This document shows, in pieces, positions 36,646 to 45,668 of a DNA stretch of 54,066 bases. Both the position numbers and the translations under genes were made by a program. The stretch comes from Streptomyces torulosus (GTDB lineage: Bacteria; Actinomycetota; Actinomycetes; Streptomycetales; Streptomycetaceae), in the NCBI RefSeq assembly GCF_001419765.1, contig NZ_LIRK01000342.1:1-54066 (forward strand). Direction: 5' to 3'. The number at the start of each line of letters is the position of its first letter. The first letter of the stretch is position 1. The notes below the pieces were generated by a model. It searched no databases, had not been told where the DNA came from, and saw only the letters and a program-made list of their open reading frames with translations.

Positions 36646-36936
36646 ATGCGTCACTACGAGGTGATGGTCATCCTCGACCCCGATCTCGAGGAGCGTGCTG
36701 TCTCCCCGCTGATCGAGAACTTCCTCTCCGTCGTCCGTGAGGGCAACGGAAAGGTCGAGAAGGTCGACACCTGGGGCCGTCGTCGTCTCGCGTACGAGAT
36801 CAAGAAGAAGCCCGAGGGCATCTACTCGGTCATCGACCTGCAGGCCGAGCCTGCGGTCGTCAAGGAGCTCGACCGCCAGATGAACCTGAACGAGTCGGTC
36901 CTCCGGACCAAGGTCCTTCGTCCCGAGACCCACTGA
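36646..36936 (+). CDS. rpsF: 30S ribosomal protein S6
   Basis: The 96-residue protein of the small subunit platform binds S18. The sequence [19 protein letters not shown] and the later [20 protein letters not shown] are diagnostic. The ATG at 36646 follows GGAGG by 10 nt. It heads the rpsF-ssb-rpsR-rplI operon. Confidence 0.98.
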   Translation: MRHYEVMVILDPDLEERAVSPLIENFLSVVREGNGKVEKVDTWGRRRLAYEIKKKPEGIYSVIDLQAEPAVVKELDRQMNLNESVLRTKVLRPETH

Positions 36937-37015
36937 GCCTCCCGCTCAGCTGATCTCGGGTTTCGAGTAGCAGCAACCAAGCAGCCAGAGCAGCAAACCC
37001 GCCGAGAGGTTCCCC

Positions 37016-37600
37016 ATGGCAGGCGAGACCGTCATCACGGTCGTCGGCAATCTTGTCGACGACCCCGAGCTGCGCTTCACCCCTTCCGGTGCGGCGGTCG
37101 CGAAGTTCCGTGTCGCGTCCACCCCCCGCACCTTCGACCGTCAGACGAACGAGTGGAAGGACGGCGAAAGCCTGTTCCTGACCTGCTCGGTCTGGCGTCA
37201 GGCGGCGGAGAACGTCGCCGAGTCGCTCCAGCGAGGCATGCGCGTCATCGTGCAGGGCCGACTGAAGCAGCGGTCCTACGAGGACCGTGAGGGCGTCAAG
37301 CGCACGGTCTACGAACTGGACGTGGAGGAAGTCGGCGCCAGCCTGCGCAATGCCACGGCCAAGGTCACCAAGACCGCCGGCCGAGGTGGCCAGGGTGGTT
37401 ACGGCGGCGGCGGTGGCGGCGGCCAGGGTGGCGGCGGCTGGGGCGGAGGCCCCGGCGGCGGTCAGCAGGGCGGCGGCGCTCCCGCTGACGACCCGTGGGC
37501 GACCAGCGCTCCCGCCGGTGGCAACCAGGGCGGCGGCGGTGGCGGCTGGGGCGGAGGCTCCGGCAGCGGTGGCGGCTACTCGGACGAGCCCCCCTTCTAG
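37016..37600 (+). CDS. ssb: Single-stranded DNA-binding protein SsbA
   Basis: It coats single-stranded DNA during replication and repair and recruits partners through its C-terminal tip. The 194-residue protein has an OB-fold domain (about 1-110, starting [20 protein letters not shown]), a Gly/Gln-rich linker (about 125-185) and the acidic tip DEPPF. It lies between rpsF and rpsR, the usual position of the essential Ssb. Streptomyces has a second Ssb elsewhere. Confidence 0.97.
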   Translation: MAGETVITVVGNLVDDPELRFTPSGAAVAKFRVASTPRTFDRQTNEWKDGESLFLTCSVWRQAAENVAESLQRGMRVIVQGRLKQRSYEDREGVKRTVYELDVEEVGASLRNATAKVTKTAGRGGQGGYGGGGGGGQGGGGWGGGPGGGQQGGGAPADDPWATSAPAGGNQGGGGGGWGGGSGSGGGYSDEPPF

Positions 37601-37682
37601 GACCGCTCGGGCCGGATCACCGGTCTGTCGGTCGAGGGCGGGGGCCGTACCCCACACTTCTTGATCACACAGGAGAAACACC

Positions 37683-37919
37683 ATGGCGAAGCCGCCTGTG
37701 CGCAAGCCTAAGAAGAAGGTCTGCGCTTTCTGCAAGGACAAGGTCACGTACGTGGACTACAAGGACACGAACATGCTGCGGAAGTTCATTTCCGACCGCG
37801 GCAAGATCCGTGCCCGCCGCGTGACCGGCAACTGCACGCAGCACCAGCGTGACGTCGCCACGGCCGTCAAGAACAGCCGTGAGATGGCGCTGCTGCCCTA
37901 CACGTCCACCGCGCGCTAA
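37683..37919 (+). CDS. rpsR: 30S ribosomal protein S18, zinc-binding form
   Basis: The 78-residue partner of S6 keeps a zinc-ribbon set: C14-x2-C17 (CAFC) and C51-x2-H54 (CTQH). It is therefore the C+ paralogue type. Many actinobacteria keep a second, cysteine-free copy under zinc-starvation control. ATG 37683 has AGGAG upstream (CACAGGAGAAACACC). Confidence 0.97.
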   Translation: MAKPPVRKPKKKVCAFCKDKVTYVDYKDTNMLRKFISDRGKIRARRVTGNCTQHQRDVATAVKNSREMALLPYTSTAR

Positions 37920-37937
37920 GGGAAGGGTGACAGACTC

Positions 37938-38384
37938 ATGAAGATCATCCTCACCCACGAGGTCTCCGGCCTCGGTGCTGCCGGCGAGGTCGTCGACGTC
38001 AAGGACGGCTACGCTCGCAACTACCTGATCCCGCGGAAGTTCGCTATCCGCTGGACCAAGGGCGGCGAGAAGGACGTCGAGCAGATCCGTCGTGCTCGCA
38101 AGATCCACGAGATCCAGACCATCGAGCAGGCCAACCAGGTCAAGGGCCAGCTCGAGGCCGTCAAGGTCCGTCTGGCTGTCCGCTCCGGCGACGCCGGTCG
38201 TCTCTTCGGTTCCGTCACCCCGGCCGACATCGCTTCCGCGATCAAGGCTTCCGGTGGCCCCGAGGTCGACAAGCGCCGCATCGAGCTGGGTGCTCCGATC
38301 AAGACGCTGGGCTCTCACGAGACGTCCGTGCGTCTGCACCCCGAGGTTGCCGCCAAGGTCAACATCGAGGTCATCGCGGCCTAA
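37938..38384 (+). CDS. rplI: 50S ribosomal protein L9
   Basis: The 148-residue elongated large-subunit protein starts with the N-terminal RNA-binding domain [21 protein letters not shown] central helix ([20 protein letters not shown]) and the C-terminal domain ending VNIEVIAA follow. It is the last gene of the rpsF operon. Confidence 0.98.
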   Translation: MKIILTHEVSGLGAAGEVVDVKDGYARNYLIPRKFAIRWTKGGEKDVEQIRRARKIHEIQTIEQANQVKGQLEAVKVRLAVRSGDAGRLFGSVTPADIASAIKASGGPEVDKRRIELGAPIKTLGSHETSVRLHPEVAAKVNIEVIAA

Positions 38385-38408
38385 GCGCTGCGCGCGATAG
38401 AGCACTGT

Positions 38409-38443
38409 GTGGGGCCGCACCCTGTGAAGGGGTGCGGCCCCAC
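38409..38443 (+). terminator. rpsF-operon terminator
   Basis: Perfect 14-bp stem (GTGGGGCCGCACCC with complement at 38430-38443), 7-nt loop, followed by TTGCGTG. It lies 24 nt after the rplI stop. Confidence 0.85.
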
Positions 38444-38501
38444 TTGCGTGCAGAAGCGCTGTGGCCCTCATCTGCTGGCGCTGGTGCCGACACCGGTGGC
38501 T

Positions 38502-38515
38502 GTTTCACGTGAAAC
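38502..38515. other. parS site 9
   Basis: Perfect GTTTCACGTGAAAC in an 18-bp palindrome (CT...AG), between rplI and the convergent MATE gene. Confidence 0.95.
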
Positions 38516-38532
38516 AGTGTGAACCGGGTGAT

Positions 38533-38546
38533 GTTTCACGTGAAAC
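38533..38546. other. parS site 10
   Basis: Perfect GTTTCACGTGAAAC, 31 bp centre-to-centre from site 9. Confidence 0.95.
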
Positions 38547-38560
38547 AGCGCTTGGCCCGC

Positions 38561-39898
38561 TCAGCGAGTGGCTCCGGTGACGATCCAGCGGCCCGAGCGG
38601 GAACGAAGCCCCAGGGTCAGCATGCGGGTCGCCATCATCAGTGTCATCGCGCCCCACAGGGCGGTCAGGCCACCATGGAAGGTCGGGACGAGCAGAGCGG
38701 CGGGCGCGAAGACCGCGAGGGTCACCAGCATGGCCCGGGCCAGATAGGGTCCGTCCCCCGCGCCCATCAGTACACCGTCTAGCACGAAGACGATCCCGGA
38801 GATCGGCTGGGCGAAAGCCACCACGATCAGTGCGGGCAGCGCGGCCTCCCGGACCGCCGGGTCCCCTGTGAAGAGTGGGATGAACAGAGGACGGGCCGCG
38901 ATCACCGCAAGCCCGAGAACGGCACCCGTGGCGATCCCCCACTGCACCATGCGGCGGCAGGCTTCGCGGGCGCCCTGAGCGTCGCCAGCTCCGAGATACC
39001 GGCCGATGATGGCTTGCCCGGCTATGGCTATCGCGTCCAGGGCGAAGGCGAGCAGGCTCCAGAGCGACAGGATGATCTGGTGGGCGGCGATGTCCTCGTC
39101 GCCGAGTCGGGCGGCGACTGCGGTGGCGATCATCAGGATGGCGCGCAGGGAGAGCGTACGGACCAGCAGTGGCGCCCCCGCCTGAGCGGAAGCGCGTATC
39201 CCGGCCGTGTCCGGTCGCAGTGAAGCGCCGTGTCTGCGTGCTCCGCGGACCACGACCCAGAGGTATGCGGCGGCCATCCCGCACTGAGCGATGACCGTGC
39301 CCCAGGCGGAACCGGCGATGCCGAGGTCGGCGCCGTAGACGAGTCCTGCGTTGAGGGCGCCGTTGGCGACGAAGCCCCCGACGGCGACGTACAGAGGAGT
39401 CTTGGTGTTCTGGAGGCCACGGAGGACGCCCGTGGCGGCGAGCACGATGAGCATGGCGGGGATGCCCAGTGCCGAGATCCGCAGATAGGTCGTGGCATAG
39501 GGGGCGGCTGTCTCCGACGAGCCGAAGAGGGTGACCAGGGCAGGTGCCGTGGGCAGTACGACCGCGACGACGACGGCACCGAGCAGCAGAGCGAGCCAGA
39601 TGCCGTCCATACCTTGGCGGATGGCTGCTCTGAGATCGCCGGCTCCGACCCGCCGGGCGACGGCCGCCGTGGTGGCGTAGGCGAGGAAGACGAAGACGCT
39701 CACGGCCGTGACGAGGAGGGCGGAGGCGACGCCGAGACCGGCGAGTTGTGCGGTGCCGAGATGGCCGACGATGGCGGTGTCGACCATGAGGAAAAGAGGC
39801 TCGGCGACGAGTGCGCCGAAGGCCGGAACGGCGAGTGCGACGATCTCGCGGTCGTGGCGCCGGCGGTCGACCTTGGAGGTCGCTGGAGCCTGTGTCAT
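38561..39898 (-). CDS. MATE family efflux transporter (DinF-type)
   Basis: The 445-residue membrane protein has 12 predicted helices of the multidrug and toxin extrusion family. The N-terminal LAVPAFGALVAEPLFLMVDT and IVGHLGTAQLAGLGVASALL are diagnostic of the DinF branch. The substrate is unknown. ATG 39898 was chosen; another ATG lies three codons upstream. It converges with rplI across parS sites 9 and 10 and is divergent from dnaB. Confidence 0.9.
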   Translation of the reverse strand: MTQAPATSKVDRRRHDREIVALAVPAFGALVAEPLFLMVDTAIVGHLGTAQLAGLGVASALLVTAVSVFVFLAYATTAAVARRVGAGDLRAAIRQGMDGIWLALLLGAVVVAVVLPTAPALVTLFGSSETAAPYATTYLRISALGIPAMLIVLAATGVLRGLQNTKTPLYVAVGGFVANGALNAGLVYGADLGIAGSAWGTVIAQCGMAAAYLWVVVRGARRHGASLRPDTAGIRASAQAGAPLLVRTLSLRAILMIATAVAARLGDEDIAAHQIILSLWSLLAFALDAIAIAGQAIIGRYLGAGDAQGAREACRRMVQWGIATGAVLGLAVIAARPLFIPLFTGDPAVREAALPALIVVAFAQPISGIVFVLDGVLMGAGDGPYLARAMLVTLAVFAPAALLVPTFHGGLTALWGAMTLMMATRMLTLGLRSRSGRWIVTGATR

Positions 39899-40357
39899 GA
39901 GCACCAATCTAATCTTCCACAGGTAAGAGATGCAATCCGCCTTTGGCTATTACACGGAGCCCGGTTGAGTGTGTCGTCGCGCACGGATCGTGATGATCTT
40001 GATCCTGTTGGGGAAGTTTTTCTTCTGCACAGCCGGTGGACGGTAAACATGCAGGTCAGACTGGTTGCCATGGCTGAGGCGAGGGCTTGTTCACAGGGCT
40101 GTCCACCGAGTCGTGCACAGGTTTCGCGGAGTTCTCCACAGCATCTGGGGCTTCGTCCACATGGCCTGTGGATAACCAGATTGGCTGAAGGTGCCCGCGG
40201 GCCTACGGTGGTGCGGCGCCCACTCCCTCGGCAGACCGCGGATACCCCGCAAATCCGACGTGCCGTAACCGGAGTTGGGCCTCTCATTTGTCAGTGTCGT
40301 GCCGTAGAACTGAGAAGCACGGCGAGGTCCGCTCGGCGGACGGGAGGAGGTCGCTCG
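39899..40357 (+). promoter_or_regulatory. dnaB upstream region with DnaA-box cluster
   Basis: This 459-bp gene-free spacer contains at least four DnaA-box-like sites in 89 bp: TTGTTCACA (40087-40095), TTCTCCACA (40132-40140), TCGTCCACA (40153-40161) and a perfect TTATCCACA on the minus strand (40167-40175). A weaker CTGTCCACC is at 40099-40107. It may control dnaB expression or titrate DnaA. The dnaB ribosome site GGAGGAGG is at about 40343-40350. Confidence 0.65.
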
Positions 40358-41830
40358 GTGAGCATTTCCGAGCCCCTGGACGACCCGTGGGCCGACAGCG
40401 GACCCAGTGATCGTCTGCCTGCCTCCCGACGACGCCACGACGGCGGCCGGGGACGGGACGATCAGCACGACCGCGGCCGGGACAACGGGGAGTGGGACGG
40501 CGGGGGTTCGGCCTTCGAGCGTGTGCCGCCGCAGGACCTCGACGCGGAGCAGTCCGTCCTCGGCGGCATGCTGCTGTCCAAGGACGCCATCGCCGACGTC
40601 GTCGAGATCCTCAAGGGCGCAGACTTCTACAAGCCGGCCCACGAGACCATCTATCAGGCGATCCTCGACGTCTACGCCAAGGGCGAGCCCGCCGACCCCA
40701 TCACCATCGCCGCCGAGCTCACCAAGCGCGGCGAGATCACCAAGGTCGGTGGCGCCTCCTATCTGCACACGCTGGTGCAGACGGTGCCGACGGCGGCGAA
40801 CGCGGAGTACTACGCGGAGATCGTCCACGAGCGCGCCGTCCTGCGCCGCCTGGTCGAGGCCGGCACCCGCATCACCCAGATGGGATACGCGGCTGACGAC
40901 GACGTCGATGAGATCGTCAACAGAGCCCAGGCGGAGATCTTCGCGGTCACCGAGCAGCGCACCACCGAGGACTATCTGCCGCTCGGCGACATCATGGAGG
41001 GCGCACTCGACGAGATCGAGGCGATCGGTTCACGGTCGGGAGAGATGACCGGCGTGCCGACCGGCTTCACCGATCTCGATCAGCTCACCAACGGGCTCCA
41101 CCCCGGTCAGATGATCATCATCGCGGCCCGTCCCGCCATGGGTAAGTCCACGCTGGCGCTGGACTTCGCCCGTGCCGCCTCCATCAAGAACAACCTGCCG
41201 AGCGTGATCTTCTCGCTCGAAATGGGCCGCAACGAGATCGCGATGCGTCTGCTCTCCGCGGAAGCGCGCGTAGCCCTGCACCACATGCGCTCCGGCACGA
41301 TGACCGACGAGGACTGGACCCGGCTGGCCCGCAGGATGCCGGACGTCTCGGCCGCGCCCCTCTACATCGATGACTCCCCGAACCTGTCGATGATGGAGAT
41401 CCGAGCCAAGTGCCGCCGTCTGAAGCAGCGCAACGACCTGAAGCTCGTCATCATCGACTATCTGCAGCTGATGCAGTCCGGCAAGCGGTCCGAGAGCCGT
41501 CAGCAGGAAGTCTCGGACATGTCGCGAAACCTGAAGCTGCTGGCCAAGGAGCTGGAGTTGCCGGTCATCGCGCTGTCGCAGCTCAACCGTGGTCCCGAGC
41601 AGCGCACGGACAAGAAGCCGATGGTCTCCGACCTGCGTGAGTCCGGTTCCATCGAGCAGGACGCCGACATGGTCATCCTGCTGCACCGCGAGGACGCCTA
41701 CGAGAAGGAGTCCCCGCGCGCCGGCGAGGCGGACATCATCGTGGGCAAGCACCGTAACGGTCCGACGGCGACGATCACTGTCGCCTTCCAGGGTCACTAC
41801 TCGCGGTTCGTGGACATGGCCCAGACCTGA
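40358..41830 (+). CDS. dnaB: Replicative DNA helicase DnaB
   Basis: This hexameric 5'-3' helicase is loaded at oriC by DnaA and its helpers. The 490-residue protein has a disordered Asp/Arg-rich N-terminus (about 50 residues). The N-terminal domain starts at about VPPQDLDAEQSVLGGMLLSK, and the RecA-like domain carries Walker A ARPAMGKSTLALDFA. Walker B is LVIIDYLQLMQ and the arginine-finger region is GPTATITVAF. There is no intein, which some actinobacterial dnaB genes contain. GTG 40358 has GGAGGAGG 7 nt upstream. Confidence 0.97.
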   Translation: MSISEPLDDPWADSGPSDRLPASRRRHDGGRGRDDQHDRGRDNGEWDGGGSAFERVPPQDLDAEQSVLGGMLLSKDAIADVVEILKGADFYKPAHETIYQAILDVYAKGEPADPITIAAELTKRGEITKVGGASYLHTLVQTVPTAANAEYYAEIVHERAVLRRLVEAGTRITQMGYAADDDVDEIVNRAQAEIFAVTEQRTTEDYLPLGDIMEGALDEIEAIGSRSGEMTGVPTGFTDLDQLTNGLHPGQMIIIAARPAMGKSTLALDFARAASIKNNLPSVIFSLEMGRNEIAMRLLSAEARVALHHMRSGTMTDEDWTRLARRMPDVSAAPLYIDDSPNLSMMEIRAKCRRLKQRNDLKLVIIDYLQLMQSGKRSESRQQEVSDMSRNLKLLAKELELPVIALSQLNRGPEQRTDKKPMVSDLRESGSIEQDADMVILLHREDAYEKESPRAGEADIIVGKHRNGPTATITVAFQGHYSRFVDMAQT

Positions 41831-41898
41831 TCCGACCGCTCGGCCGTCCGGAACGAAATGTGCTCGACGTGCGTGGCCGGGCCGGGTGGACTGAGCCC

Positions 41899-43287
41899 AT
41901 GACACAACCTTTGGAAGAGCTGCTTCCTGCCACCCGCCGGGCTCTGCTGCACCGTATCGCCGTCGCTCAGACCGAGGGCCGCGCGCCGTCCTTGGTCGCC
42001 GCGGTCGTGCGAGGTGACAGGACGGTGTGGAACGGGGCGCGGACCTCCGTCGACGGGCATGCGCCGGACGCGGACGTGCAGTACCGGATCGGCTCGATCA
42101 CCAAGACCTTCACGGCGGTGCTGGTCCTGCGCCTGCGGGACGAGGGCCTGTTGGATCTCGGTGATCCGCTGGAGAAGCATCTGCCCGGCACCAACGCAGG
42201 GGAGGTCACCATCGCCCACCTGCTCGCCCACACGGGCGGGTTGGCGGCCGAGTCGCCCTCCCCCTGGTGGGAGCGGACCCCCGGCTCCCTGCGTCCGGAA
42301 CTCGCCGACGTGCTCGGCGAGGAGCCGCACCGGCATCCCGTCGGCCGCCGCTTCCACTACTCCAACCCCGGTTTCACGCTCCTCGGCGCGCTGGTCGAGC
42401 GGGTGAGGGGCGCCTCCTGGGAGGACGTCCTGCGGCGCGAGGTGCTCGAACCGCTGGGCCTCACCCGCACGACGTGGCACCCCGAGGCGCCGCACGCCGG
42501 TGGGTGGGCCGTCCACCCCTGGGCCGACGTGATGATGCCGGAGCGGGTCGAGGACCTCGGGAAGATGGGGCCCGCAGGGCAACTCTGGTCGACCGCAAGG
42601 GACTTGGCGCGCTTCGCCGCGTTCTTGGCCAAGGGCGACGACCGGGTGCTGAGCGCGGCGTCGGTTCAGGAGATGCGGGCGCCTGCCGCTGCCGCGGGTG
42701 ACGCCGCCGATGTGTCGGCCGGCTCGGCATACGGGCTAGGCATGCAGATCCAGGACCGGGACGGCCGGTTGCTCGTCGGTCATGGAGGATCGGTGCCAGG
42801 CTTCCTCGCACAGTTGACCATCAGCGTCGAGGACGATGTCGCGGCCGTTGTGCTGGCCAACTGCACCTCCGGGCCGGTGGTGTCGGAGGTGGCCGCCGAT
42901 CTGGTCCGCATCGTGGCGGAGGCCGAGCCGCGCATCCCGGAGCCGTGGCGTCCGCTGCCCGAGGTCGACCAGTCGGTCCTGGAACTGGTGGGGCCTTGGT
43001 ACTGGGGGACGTACAGCTTCGTGCTGCGACTCGTGGCCGGCGGAGGTGTGTCGTTGGAGCCGCTGTCGGGCACGGGGCGCAGCGCTCGCTTCCGGCGCGA
43101 CGACGACGGCGACTGGACCGGTCTCAACGGATACTTCGCGGGAGAGCGCCTACAGGCCGTACGAGGGCCCGACAAGCGCGTGAGTCACCTGGACATCGGC
43201 TCCTTCGTGTTCACGCGTCAGCCGTACGAGCAGGGCGCTCCGGTGCCCGGTGGGGTGGATTCCGAGGGGTGGCGCGGGATCGCGTAG
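41899..43287 (+). CDS. Serine hydrolase, class C beta-lactamase / DD-peptidase family
   Basis: This 462-residue serine enzyme of the beta-lactamase-like fold has S66-I-T-K69 (nucleophile motif), Y154-S-N156 and a GHGGS motif in place of KTG. A C-terminal lipocalin-like extension of about 110 residues follows. No signal peptide is visible, so it is probably cytoplasmic. It may hydrolyse esters or D-peptides rather than beta-lactams. It follows dnaB by 68 nt but is unlikely to be functionally linked. Confidence 0.88.
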   Translation: MTQPLEELLPATRRALLHRIAVAQTEGRAPSLVAAVVRGDRTVWNGARTSVDGHAPDADVQYRIGSITKTFTAVLVLRLRDEGLLDLGDPLEKHLPGTNAGEVTIAHLLAHTGGLAAESPSPWWERTPGSLRPELADVLGEEPHRHPVGRRFHYSNPGFTLLGALVERVRGASWEDVLRREVLEPLGLTRTTWHPEAPHAGGWAVHPWADVMMPERVEDLGKMGPAGQLWSTARDLARFAAFLAKGDDRVLSAASVQEMRAPAAAAGDAADVSAGSAYGLGMQIQDRDGRLLVGHGGSVPGFLAQLTISVEDDVAAVVLANCTSGPVVSEVAADLVRIVAEAEPRIPEPWRPLPEVDQSVLELVGPWYWGTYSFVLRLVAGGGVSLEPLSGTGRSARFRRDDDGDWTGLNGYFAGERLQAVRGPDKRVSHLDIGSFVFTRQPYEQGAPVPGGVDSEGWRGIA

Positions 43288-43323
43288 TCGCCGAAAGGGC
43301 GGGGCGGGGTCCTGGCGTGCGAT

Positions 43324-43337
43324 GTTTCACGTGAAAC
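43324..43337. other. parS site 11
   Basis: Perfect GTTTCACGTGAAAC between the convergent hydrolase and GNAT genes. Confidence 0.95.
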
Positions 43338-43364
43338 AGGACCCTTGCCCATCACCGGGTGTGC

Positions 43365-43817
43365 TCAGAGCGGAAGCTTGAAGCCCACATGGGTGGCCTC
43401 GAAGCCGAGTCGCTCATAGAAGCGGTGGGCATCGGTGCGCGTGACATCGGACGTCAGCTGGACCAACTGGCATCCCTGACGTCGTGATTCAGCGATCGCC
43501 CACTCGATGAGGTGGGTGCCGAGACCACTCCCGCGCTCATCCGCGTGCACGCGCACACCCTCGATGATCGACCGGGTGGAGCCGCGCCGGGAGAGACCGG
43601 GGATGATCGTCAGCTGAAGTGTGCCGACGACGCGGCCCTCGCGGACGGCGACCATCAGGTGCTGGTGGGGGTCACCGCTCAGGCGCTCCAGGGCCGCGAA
43701 GTACGGCGTCAGATCGTCCGGCGACTCACGCCGGGCGCCCAGCGGGTCATCGGCGAGCATGGCGACGATGTCGGCGATGTCGTCCTTGGCCGCCGAGCGA
43801 ATTTCAAGATCTTCCAT
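43365..43817 (-). CDS. GNAT family N-acetyltransferase
   Basis: The 150-residue single-domain acetyltransferase has a complete acetyl-CoA site, VRVHADERGSGLGTHLIEWA (motif A). SDVTRTDAHRFYERLGFEAT (motif B) follows. Full-length compared with the family. Substrate unknown. It lies 9 nt downstream of the MarR gene on the same strand, so the two are probably co-transcribed. Confidence 0.9.
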   Translation of the reverse strand: MEDLEIRSAAKDDIADIVAMLADDPLGARRESPDDLTPYFAALERLSGDPHQHLMVAVREGRVVGTLQLTIIPGLSRRGSTRSIIEGVRVHADERGSGLGTHLIEWAIAESRRQGCQLVQLTSDVTRTDAHRFYERLGFEATHVGFKLPL

Positions 43818-43826
43818 GCCCGCACC

Positions 43827-44285
43827 CTACGCAGGTGCGTTCAGTGACTCCACGGCGCGGACCAGGGGCGCCAGTTCGGGGTTCTTCGCCGCTTCGTCCA
43901 GCGCCTCGCGCAGTGCGGCGTCGTTGGTGGGGCGGGCCTCTGCCAGGAGCTTGAGCCCGGCTTCGGAGACGTCGGTGTAGATGCCCCGGCGGTCGGTCGG
44001 GCACAGGTAGCGCGACAGCAGGCCGCGGTCCTCGAGCCGGGTGACCAGGCGGGTCGTGGCGCTCTGGCTGAGGACGACTGCGTCGGCCACCTGCTTCATC
44101 TGCAGGTGCCCGCCCTCGCCGTCGTGCTGGCGGCTCAGGACGTCCAGCAGGGAGTACTCGCGCACGCTCAGACCGTGCCCGGACTGCAGTGCGCGCTCGA
44201 TGCGGGCCTCGATCCTCCCGTGCAGCAGGGAGAGAGCGCACCAGCCCTGAGCGAGGGCGGTGAGCGCGGGGTCCGTGGCTGTCAT
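43827..44285 (-). CDS. MarR family transcriptional regulator
   Basis: The 152-residue winged-helix regulator has the recognition region LQMKQVADAVVLSQSATTRL and the wing with the conserved DRR (CPTDRRGIYTDVSEAGLKLL). GGAGGAG precedes the ATG at 44285. It is divergent from an MFS exporter, the usual MarR-target pair, and the intervening TGCAAT repeats may be its operators. Confidence 0.92.
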   Translation of the reverse strand: MTATDPALTALAQGWCALSLLHGRIEARIERALQSGHGLSVREYSLLDVLSRQHDGEGGHLQMKQVADAVVLSQSATTRLVTRLEDRGLLSRYLCPTDRRGIYTDVSEAGLKLLAEARPTNDAALREALDEAAKNPELAPLVRAVESLNAPA

Positions 44286-44331
44286 CGGTCTCCTCCTTCC
44301 CGGAGCGGTTCACCCCAGGATAGGCCACTGG

Positions 44332-44402
44332 TGCAATAGTCAGCTCAGGCAGATATAGCGCGTCTGCAATTATTGTGTACGCTCGAACACTGCACCTGCA
44401 AT
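44332..44402. promoter_or_regulatory. TGCAAT direct repeats in the marR/MFS divergent promoter
   Basis: TGCAAT occurs at 44332-44337, 44365-44370 and 44397-44402, about 32-33 bp apart (three helical turns). The middle copy is part of the dyad CAATTATTG. Candidate MarR operators. Confidence 0.5.
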
Positions 44403-44422
44403 CTTCTGAAAGGTACGTCCTC

Positions 44423-45631
44423 ATGCCTCTCGCGCTGCTGGCCCTGGCGATCGGGGCCTTCGGGATCGGCACGACGGAGTTCGTGATCATGGGGGTGCTG
44501 CCGGAGGTCGCGGGCGACTTCGGCGTCTCCATTCCGACCGCCGGCTTCCTCGTGACCGGCTACGCGCTCGGCGTGGTGCTCGGCGCCCCGATCATGACCG
44601 CCCTGGGGACGAGGGTGTCCCGCAAGCGGATGCTGATGCTGCTGGTGGGGCTCTTCGTCGTGGGGAACCTGCTCGCGGCCCTCGCGCCCACCTACACCGT
44701 CATGCTGATCGGACGGGTGGTCGCCTCGTTCGCCCACGGCGCCTTCTTCGGGATCGGCTCGGTGGTCGCCGCCGATCTGGTCGCTCCGGACCGGAAGGCC
44801 GGTGCCATCGCGATGATGTTCAGCGGTCTCACCGTCGCGAACGTGATCGGAGTGCCCCTCGGGACACTGATCGGACAGTCCCTGGGCTGGCGGGTCACCT
44901 TCGCCGCGGTGGCGGCACTGGGCGTCGTCGGACTGCTGGGCGTCGCCCGGCTCGTCCCCGACATGCCCAAGCCGCAGGGCGTGCGCCTGCGCCATGAACT
45001 CGCGGCCTTCAAGAACGTCCAGGTCCTGCTCGCCATGGCGATGACCGTGCTGGGCTTCGGCGGGGTCTTCGCCGCCATCACCTACATCGCGCCGATGATG
45101 ACCCACGCCGCCGGCTTCGCCGACGCCTCCGTCACCTGGCTCCTCGTTCTCTTCGGTCTCGGCATGGTCGCCGGCAACCTCGTGGGCGGCAGGTACGCGG
45201 ACCGCGCGCTCATGCCCATGCTGTACGTCACCCTTGGCGCCCTGGCCGTCGTCCTCGCGCTGTTCACCCTCACCGCCCGCGACAAGGTCGCCGCGGCCGT
45301 GACCATCGCGCTGGTCGGTGCCCTGGGCTTCGCCACCGTGCCGCCGCTGCAGAAGCGCGTCCTCGACCAGGCGCAGGGTGCGCCCACCCTGGCCTCGGCC
45401 GTCAATATCGGCGCCTTCAACCTCGGCAACGCGCTCGCCGCCTGGCTCGGCGGCCTCGTCATCGACGCGGGCTTCGGTTACACGGCGCCCAACTGGGTCG
45501 GAGCCGCCCTCGCGGTGAGCGCCCTCGTGCTGGCGTTCCTCTCGGCGGCTCTGGAGCGCAGGAGGTACGTGCCGAGCACCGTTGTGGCCGGCGGGGCCAT
45601 GGCCGACCGGCGGACGGCCGTGCACCGCTGA
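44423..45631 (+). CDS. MFS efflux transporter (AraJ/DHA1-like)
   Basis: This 402-residue major facilitator protein has 12 helices. The N-terminus MPLALLALAIGAFGIGTTEF and the motif-C-like GIGSVVAADLV region are typical of the drug:H+ antiporter group related to arabinose efflux AraJ. ATG 44423 follows AAGG by 9 nt. Likely controlled by the divergent MarR protein. Substrate unknown. Confidence 0.9.
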   Translation: MPLALLALAIGAFGIGTTEFVIMGVLPEVAGDFGVSIPTAGFLVTGYALGVVLGAPIMTALGTRVSRKRMLMLLVGLFVVGNLLAALAPTYTVMLIGRVVASFAHGAFFGIGSVVAADLVAPDRKAGAIAMMFSGLTVANVIGVPLGTLIGQSLGWRVTFAAVAALGVVGLLGVARLVPDMPKPQGVRLRHELAAFKNVQVLLAMAMTVLGFGGVFAAITYIAPMMTHAAGFADASVTWLLVLFGLGMVAGNLVGGRYADRALMPMLYVTLGALAVVLALFTLTARDKVAAAVTIALVGALGFATVPPLQKRVLDQAQGAPTLASAVNIGAFNLGNALAAWLGGLVIDAGFGYTAPNWVGAALAVSALVLAFLSAALERRRYVPSTVVAGGAMADRRTAVHR

Positions 45632-45668
45632 CAGTTGTGCGTCGGCCGTGCCCGCCCGGCTCGAGCGC

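Noticed and set aside
40358..41830. Intein in dnaB
   Set aside because: The helicase motifs are continuous and the length (490 residues) is normal.
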